Below, piece by piece: positions 61,920 through 64,000 of a stretch of 64,000 nucleotides of DNA (its first letter is position 1; every line of letters begins with the position of its first letter). The stretch is from contig NZ_VUOC01000003.1 in assembly GCF_008386695.1 (NCBI RefSeq), forward strand, positions 358,421 through 422,420, read 5' to 3'. Position numbers and translations under genes: made by a program. Origin of the DNA: Chitinophaga agrisoli (GTDB taxonomy: Bacteria > Bacteroidota > Bacteroidia > Chitinophagales > Chitinophagaceae). The notes beneath the pieces were generated by a model. It saw only the letters and a list, made by a program, of their open reading frames with translations, was not told the origin of the DNA and made no database searches.

Positions 61920-62741
61920 TTGCCGGAGATTAAAATTGTCACCTTGTCACACAGTCGCGCCATAACCTTTGACTACATTACCTATGAGGTGGAGCAGCGT
62001 ATTGCTGCCATAACGCTTAACCGCCCGGACAAGCGGAATGCGCTCAACGGGGCAATGGTAGCGGAATTACAGCAGGCTTTCCAGCAGGCTGGCGCTGACG
62101 ATGCGGTAAAGGTGATCGTACTGAAAGGGGCTGGCGAGGCCTTTTGCGCCGGCGCAGACCTCGAATACCTACAACAGTTGCAGCGTAATACCTTTGATGA
62201 AAACCTGGAAGACTCCCAGGCGCTCATGCGCTTAATGCAACAGATCTATTACCATGATAAGATTGTGATAGCCCAGGTACAAGGCCACGCCATTGCCGGC
62301 GGTTGCGGCCTGGTAACCCTATGCGACCTTAGCTACGCCGTACCGGAAGCCCGTATGGGATATACGGAAGTGAAGATAGGGTTCATACCCGCCCTGGTTT
62401 CCGTATTCCTGGTAAGAAAAACAGGGGAGGGCAGGGCCCGGGAGCTGCTGCTCACCGGTAAGCTGATAAGCGCGGAAAAAGCGCAGGAGTATGGCCTTAT
62501 TAACGAAGTAGTACCCGCCGCCAACATAGCCGACTATGTAAACAAGGTAGCCACAGCCTTGTGCGAAGAAGCCGCCGCCAACTCCCTTACTATGACCAAA
62601 AAGCTGATTGGAATGGTACTGGATAAGCCCCTGGACGAAGCCCTGGAGCATGCCGCGCGGTTAAATGCCGCTACCCGGGAGCATGCAGAGTGTAAAAAAG
62701 GGATCCAGGCTTTCCTGAATAAAGAGAAACTGGTATGGTAA
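61920..62741 (+). CDS. Enoyl-CoA hydratase/isomerase family protein
   Basis: Crotonase fold: AAITLNRPDKRNALNGAMV, the first oxyanion-hole segment GEAFCAGADLEYLQ and the second IAGGCGLVTLCDLSYA, then EVKIGFIPALVS. Likely a hydratase in fatty-acid or leucine catabolism (methylglutaconyl-CoA hydratase-like). There is no ATG before the conserved core. The frame opens with TTG 61920; TTG 61944 and GTG 61989 are other options, and 61936-61959 is a TTGTCACx word array, so the true start is probably downstream of 61,960. The coordinates give the longest form. Confidence 0.85.
   Translation: MPEIKIVTLSHSRAITFDYITYEVEQRIAAITLNRPDKRNALNGAMVAELQQAFQQAGADDAVKVIVLKGAGEAFCAGADLEYLQQLQRNTFDENLEDSQALMRLMQQIYYHDKIVIAQVQGHAIAGGCGLVTLCDLSYAVPEARMGYTEVKIGFIPALVSVFLVRKTGEGRARELLLTGKLISAEKAQEYGLINEVVPAANIADYVNKVATALCEEAAANSLTMTKKLIGMVLDKPLDEALEHAARLNAATREHAECKKGIQAFLNKEKLVW
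61936..61959 (+). repeat. Octad word array (TTGTCACx)
   Basis: TTGTCACC, TTGTCACA, CAGTCGCG in a row, inside the 5' end of the longest possible frame of the hydratase gene. Its word is nearly that of 24,202-24,225. Confidence 0.5.
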
Positions 62742-62895
62742 TGGCATATTTACTGATATCAGGTTGATTGCGGGCTTTGATAAAAGATAGTATATGTCAC
62801 ACTACAACTGTTCACCGAAATAAATGGATCGAAACAACTTATTTATTCGTAATGCGTATCTAATGATCCGTCATTGTATTCAATCCGCCTGACCT

Positions 62896-63582
62896 ATGAA
62901 AAATTTAAGCATCATATATATGAAATTGCCCAACAGCTTGTTTTTGACCTTCCTTATGCTGGGTTTCACCGCCGGTCACCTGTGCGCGCAGCGCCTGGTA
63001 TCCGATGTGAAGATCGTTTATAAGCTACAGCTGCCACCGGAGCAACTGCAAACAGACGCCTTGCTCGAGGGCAGCACCCTTACCCAATACATCCGCGGGC
63101 CGCTGAGCCGTATTGATATGAACCTGAATGTGGTATCCTACACTTATCTCATCAACAGCCGGGAGCAGAACCTGGTAACGCTGATCGATAACCATGGAGA
63201 TAAATACCTGATCCGCTCCGATAAGGACGAGTATGACAAGGAACTGAAACAATATGCCGGTATCCATTTTAAGGATGAACCAGGCACCAAGGACCTGGTA
63301 GGGTATACCTGTAAAAAGGCCATTGGCACTATGCCGGATGGGAAGACCTTTGAAGTGTATTATACGCCTGACCTGGTACCGGAGAATAAACATTACAACC
63401 GCCGTTTTGTGAACCTGAAGGGGTTGCCGCTGGAGTTTGAGATCATTACCCGGGCAGGGGCTAAGATGAGTGTTATTGCTACGCAACTGGATCTGCATCC
63501 GGTGCCGGCCTCCTTGTTTGAGGTACCGGTGTCTGGGTATAAGCTGATCAGTAAGGAGGAATTGCAGAAAATGGGAAGCTGA
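62896..63582 (+). CDS. Exported protein, GLPGLI/DUF4412-like
   Basis: The 228-residue product has a signal peptide; the second Met (62920, MKLPNSLFLTFLMLGFTAGHLCAQ) gives the better one. The mature part has a beta-rich layout with GYTCKKAIGTMPDGKTFEVYYTPDLVPE and LKGLPLEFEIITR, resembling the DUF4412 and GLPGLI groups of Bacteroidota exported proteins. The function is unknown. Monocistronic. Confidence 0.65.
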   Translation: MKNLSIIYMKLPNSLFLTFLMLGFTAGHLCAQRLVSDVKIVYKLQLPPEQLQTDALLEGSTLTQYIRGPLSRIDMNLNVVSYTYLINSREQNLVTLIDNHGDKYLIRSDKDEYDKELKQYAGIHFKDEPGTKDLVGYTCKKAIGTMPDGKTFEVYYTPDLVPENKHYNRRFVNLKGLPLEFEIITRAGAKMSVIATQLDLHPVPASLFEVPVSGYKLISKEELQKMGS

Positions 63583-63726
63583 GGGGATGTTAAAAAGCAT
63601 GTTTGTAAAGGCGCAGCCCCTGAGCCGTTCGAACCGGCGCCGTAAACCAGCACCCAATATGCCTGTTTATCTTGTTAGCCGCTTCCTGTTAACCACCAGC
63701 CTGTACCGCAAAATCTTATAAACAAA

Positions 63727-63768
63727 AAAGCCTAAAGTCGAATGCAATTGCTTCTACTTTAGGCTTTC
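63727..63768. terminator. Bidirectional terminator
   Basis: AGCCTAAAGT (63729-63738) pairs with ACTTTAGGCT (63756-63765); A and T runs flank it on both sides. It separates convergent genes. Confidence 0.75.
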
Positions 63769-63799
63769 AGCTTTTGGCTGGTAAAAAGGCTGAAAAATA

Positions 63800-64000
63800 T
63801 TATTTCAGGGGAAGGATGATCCTAAGTTTATGATATTCCATGTTTGACGGCTGCTGTATCTGTACATTGTACGGCAGCACATAAGTCACATTTCCTCTCT
63901 TATACGTCATTACTGACTTGATATTCCAGGAATTGGAAGGGGTCAATTTAAACTCTGAGGTCAGCATACCGGTAGACCGGAAGCCGTCCATGCTCAGGTT
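63800..64000 (-). CDS. C-terminal end of an unidentified protein (partial)
   Basis: The minus-strand frame is open from the window edge to the stop at 63800 and gives 66 residues: NLSMDGFRSTGMLTSEFKL at the edge and MEYHKLRIILPLK at the end. It directly faces a terminator, which supports it as a real gene end. No family recognised; the alternation of polar and hydrophobic residues suggests a beta-rich, perhaps exported protein. Confidence 0.5.
   Translation of the reverse strand, partial: NLSMDGFRSTGMLTSEFKLTPSNSWNIKSVMTYKRGNVTYVLPYNVQIQQPSNMEYHKLRIILPLK

Noticed and set aside
1-64000. tRNA, rRNA, tmRNA, RNase P RNA, insertion sequences and prophage genes
   Set aside because: No TPsiC-like motif in a cloverleaf context, no transposase or integrase, and no conserved RNA core was seen on either strand.

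Overview
The window is chromosomal DNA of a member of the Bacteroidota, most likely a Chitinophaga-like member of the Chitinophagales. The evidence is a type IX secretion (T9SS) PorV protein and a T9SS-type cargo tail, promoters of the Bacteroidota form (TTTG, about 20 nt, TAnnTTTG), start regions without Shine-Dalgarno sequences, type III glutamine synthetase, a PafA-type phosphatase, a fused alpha/beta 2-oxoacid dehydrogenase E1, and Bacteroidota-type ribosomal proteins. No tRNA, rRNA, CRISPR array, transposase or prophage gene was seen.

Layout. 1-28,929 is the str-S10-spc-alpha ribosomal cluster in canonical gene order: rpsL (tail only), rpsG, fusA, rpsJ, rplC-D-W-B, rpsS, rplV, rpsC, rplP, rpmC, rpsQ, rplN-X-E, rpsN, rpsH, rplF-R, rpsE, rpmD, rplO, secY, map, infA, rpmJ, rpsM-K-D, rpoA, rplQ. 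It is interrupted twice. A four-gene minus-strand cell-surface operon (T9SS cargo, PorV, small exported protein, 1,019-residue collagen-like protein) sits between rpsG and fusA. A 3.3-kb block sits between fusA and rpsJ; it holds a PQQ-type sugar dehydrogenase, a beta-barrel protein and two copies of a leader-RNA plus tiny-peptide cassette. 29-41 kb holds a zinc-ribbon membrane protein, carA, a long non-coding stretch, an aminotransferase, a DUF1573 protein, the E1 fusion, a D-2-hydroxyacid dehydrogenase, an orphan response regulator, a YebC protein and an amino-acid permease. 41-50 kb holds a dicarboxylate/amino-acid symporter, a DedA protein, an MFS transporter, a MarR regulator, mdh, a thioredoxin-like protein and the efp-accB-accC operon. 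50-64 kb holds a GH43 glycosidase, a Spy-like small protein, glutamine synthetase III, purL, an alpha-oxoamine synthase, a PafA phosphatase, an enoyl-CoA hydratase, an exported protein and the 3' end of one more gene.

How it works together. The core is growth machinery: ribosome, EF-G, EF-P, SecY, RNA polymerase alpha, fatty-acid initiation (AccBC), nitrogen assimilation, and pyrimidine and purine entry points. Around it are surface and secretion functions typical of a polymer-degrading soil bacteroidete. The ribosomal cluster is loosely packed. Its spacers carry internal promoters, hairpins and short word arrays, so it is probably several transcription units.

Most interesting: (1) the duplicated cassette at 11,073-11,795, in which a conserved structured leader with a covarying closing stem is followed by a 23-25 residue amphipathic peptide; (2) degenerate 7- or 8-nt word arrays in at least ten spacers, each with its own word, often built as hairpins and often ending exactly at a start codon or promoter; (3) tandem GC-rich elements between glutamine synthetase and purL; (4) a repeated hairpin plus 18-mer downstream of carA.
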